Virus record (IMG/VR): IMGVR_UViG_3300017917_002501
Coordinates: 1-37,257 of that record
Direction: 5' to 3' (one strand)
Source: a virus
Length of the DNA stretch: 37,257 bases
Shown here: positions 35,859 through 37,257 of the stretch, piece by piece
Numbering within the stretch: position 1 is the stretch's first letter
Layout: each line of letters starts with the position of its first letter
Notes under the pieces: generated by a model
What the model saw: only the letters and a program-made list of their open reading frames with translations
Databases searched by the model: none
Told to the model about the DNA's origin: nothing
Translations under genes and position numbers: made by a program

Positions 35859-36446
35859 TTATTTTATATCTTGACCACAAGTTGGGCAAGATTTTGACTT
35901 TTTTGTATTTTTTGCTGGTGAGGAATTAGATTTTGTATTTCCTGCATTACCAAATTTAGGTCGTCCAAATCCAACAATAGAGATCATTTCTCCTTGTTTA
36001 TTTTTCTTGAAGGCACGAAGTTTCTTTGAAACCTGTCCACCATTTCTTTGGCTACCCTTTTTATCTGGACTTGTATTTCCTTCAATACACCAGACTGTTC
36101 CATCTTCATTATCTTTAATAACAATTCCTACGTGAGAAATTCTATCAACGCCATCTGATGGGAAATCAAAATAGGCTATATCTCCTGGCTCTGGATCTGC
36201 TACATCTCCATCAATCCAAGCACCAGCCTTTTTAAATGCTTGTGCTCCACCTGGAGTATAAACAGTATTAGGAACTTTTACTCCTGCTTCATTAGCACAC
36301 CACATAACAAATGATCCACACCAAGGTTGAAAATTTGCTTTAGTAAATGCACCATATTTTGTTTCATTATCTTTTGGTCCTTCAATAGTTCCAAGTTCTG
36401 CTGTTGCAACTTCAATTAAACGTGCTGCTGTACCTTGTTCTGCCAT
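35859..36446 (-). CDS. CHAP/NlpC-type endolysin with C-terminal zinc knuckle
   Basis: The endolysin cuts peptidoglycan peptides. W42-C43 (QPWCGSFVMWC), H105 (RISHVGIV) and E122-G-N124 (CIEGNTS) give the Cys-His-Asn/Glu triad of a CHAP domain, which spans about 5-165. A Ser/Asn/Lys linker leads to KSCPTCGQDIK, a CxxC tail. ATG 36446 (195 aa) directly follows the holin-like gene's stop; an in-frame ATG at 36464 overlaps that gene. No signal peptide, so release depends on the holin. Confidence 0.88.
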   Translation of the reverse strand: MAEQGTAARLIEVATAELGTIEGPKDNETKYGAFTKANFQPWCGSFVMWCANEAGVKVPNTVYTPGGAQAFKKAGAWIDGDVADPEPGDIAYFDFPSDGVDRISHVGIVIKDNEDGTVWCIEGNTSPDKKGSQRNGGQVSKKLRAFKKNKQGEMISIVGFGRPKFGNAGNTKSNSSPAKNTKKSKSCPTCGQDIK

Positions 36447-36448
36447 GA

Positions 36449-36859
36449 TTAATCCTTGTCCCAATCAGTATCAACTGGTTGTGCTTCTGGCATTTGACCA
36501 TCTGGTTTTGCAGCAAGACGAGCCATAGTTGCATCAATTTCTGCTTCTAATTTTTTGTCTGCCTGTGTATTTTTGGCATCCATTTCTTTGTTATCAAGTT
36601 GTGCTTTCATAATATCTTTAGCACCTGAATTACCAATTAATAGTCCTGCTAGTGTTCCTGTAATAAAAGTTGCAACTGATCCAAGCACATTGAAAAACAT
36701 TTTGTCGTTTTCTGATTGTGCACCAATTGGCTGACTAACAAATAAAAGACCATACAAAATTCCTACTGCTGTAAGGAATAGAATAGATCCTAATGTAATA
36801 CCAAGAATAAATTTTAATCTTGCATCTAAATCTTGTGGCGATAATTTTTCTTTAGCCAT
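36449..36859 (-). CDS. Holin-like two-helix membrane protein
   Basis: Two hydrophobic helices (ILGITLGSILFLTAVGILYGLLF, about 18-40, and GSVATFITGTLAGLLIG, about 60-76) are followed by a charged Asp/Lys-rich coil (KAQLDNKEMDAKNTQADKKLEAE). Resembles a family seen in T4-like aquatic phages near the lysin (from memory). Its position directly upstream of the endolysin supports a holin or antiholin role. Confidence 0.72.
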   Translation of the reverse strand: MAKEKLSPQDLDARLKFILGITLGSILFLTAVGILYGLLFVSQPIGAQSENDKMFFNVLGSVATFITGTLAGLLIGNSGAKDIMKAQLDNKEMDAKNTQADKKLEAEIDATMARLAAKPDGQMPEAQPVDTDWDKD

Positions 36860-37077
36860 TATTTAGTCTCCCCTGTTAAGTTAATATCTGTCTTTGTATC
36901 TATCTTAATTGTATCTTTTGTACATGTACCAGATGCTTCACATATTGGAGGATTGCATTCTGCATTTTTCCAGTTTGCTGGATCTTGACAAGGATATCTA
37001 TAGAAACCCTGATAACCGCATCCAGTTAATGGAAGTATTAATAGTGCTACTAATGCTAGATTACGGAAGGTTTTCAT
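36859..37077 (-). CDS. Phage lipoprotein (72 aa)
   Basis: MKTFRNLALVALLILPLTGCGYQGFYRYPCQDP: a signal peptide with lipobox L-T-G-C20, so the mature protein is lipid-anchored. The GYQGFYRYPCQDP...CNPPIC...GTC pattern is familiar from small lipoproteins of T4-like aquatic phages near lysis genes. ATG 37077 is chosen: TATAAT at 37090-37085 makes it leaderless, whereas ATG 37086 lies inside the -10. It may act at the envelope in lysis (spanin-like) or exclude other phages. Confidence 0.8.
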   Translation of the reverse strand: MKTFRNLALVALLILPLTGCGYQGFYRYPCQDPANWKNAECNPPICEASGTCTKDTIKIDTKTDINLTGETK

Positions 37078-37098
37078 ACCCTCCATTATACTATACTA

Positions 37099-37251
37099 TT
37101 ACTCTTCGTCTTCACGAATGCCAATGGTCATAAACCAGATGGCAATTGACGCTAGAGTTACATATCCTACTACTGTCTTTGCACTACCCTCTAAAACTAC
37201 CCACGCTACAAAGAAGCCTAGAAATGTAAAGTTTTCACTTAGAATCGCCAT
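37099..37251 (-). CDS. Small two-helix membrane protein (50 aa)
   Basis: MAILSENFTFLGFFVAWVVLEGSAKTVVGYVTLASIAIWFMTIGIREDEE has two hydrophobic helices and an acidic tail. It lies at the right edge of the window, upstream of the lipoprotein and holin-like genes, and could be another lysis component. Confidence 0.65.
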   Translation of the reverse strand: MAILSENFTFLGFFVAWVVLEGSAKTVVGYVTLASIAIWFMTIGIREDEE

Positions 37252-37257
37252 GATTCT

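Noticed and set aside
1-37257. CRISPR arrays, insertion sequences, integrase or attachment site
   Set aside because: No regularly spaced direct repeats with unique spacers, no transposase or integrase motif and no partial tRNA duplication were seen. The tRNA genes are complete and lack a flanking repeat.

Overview
The window is part of an AT-rich genome of a tailed phage, most likely infecting a low-GC (freshwater-type) actinobacterium. A tail-associated/collagen-like fibre pair, a lysis block (CHAP endolysin, holin-like protein, lipoprotein), four scattered tRNA genes and many overlapping tiny genes point to a phage. A WhiB-type iron-sulfur regulator, a DUF7455-type zinc protein, CRP/GlxR-like palindromes and many apparently leaderless genes point to an actinobacterial host. 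Several proteins (lipoprotein, two-helix membrane protein, 152-aa zinc protein at 4319) resemble, from memory, families of T4-like aquatic myoviruses. Terminase, capsid and replication genes are not in the window.

Layout. 1-6183 (+): small early-type genes, a DUF932 protein and tRNA-Asp. They are driven by promoters with 17-bp spacers, several of the form TTGACTTCCCC-N12-TAnnnT, and separated by structured intergenic DNA (CRP-like sites, GGGACGTC boxes, a recurring hairpin). 6184-7154: about 970 nt without a convincing gene, packed with iteron-like direct and inverted repeats; a candidate replication origin or control region. 7155-9126 (+): a run of tiny, mostly Cys-rich proteins and a 2OG-Fe(II) oxygenase. 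9131-19572 (mostly +): a glycan-modification island with an RmlD-like reductase, two PIG-L deacetylases, a hexapeptide acyltransferase, a Stealth-like transferase (minus strand), an FkbM methyltransferase, a GT4/CAP59-like fusion and a sulfotransferase-like protein, interleaved with tail/fibre genes, a PD-(D/E)XK nuclease, tRNA-CAT and tRNA-Glu. A bidirectional hairpin terminator follows.

19617-33293 (-): one long array. It begins (in transcription order) with Dps, two GT61-like transferases, a thermonuclease, HSP20, an FmdB-like zinc ribbon, a SpeD-like protein, a DUF7455-like protein, a P-loop kinase/nucleotidylyltransferase fusion and thioredoxin, continues through two phage-domain proteins (DUF5872 and partner) and WhiB, and ends with a second glycan cassette (GT61, HAD-nucleotidyltransferase fusion, GDPD-like, methyltransferase) and small membrane proteins. 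33339-34328 (+) is a fourth GT61-like gene. 34333-37251 (-) holds tRNA-Asn, a secreted protein, a proteasome-like Ntn hydrolase and the lysis block.

Together the genes suggest a phage that invests in making or modifying a surface glycan (its own fibres or the host envelope) and in stress/redox support of the host, under promoters suited to an actinobacterial sigma-70 machinery. The least explained signals are a repeated structured RNA-like element (full copies at 542-607 and 7049-7117; its terminal hairpin alone at 2494-2514 and, more loosely, 1293-1318), the composite GGGACGTC-N3-CRP sites, and the iteron field.
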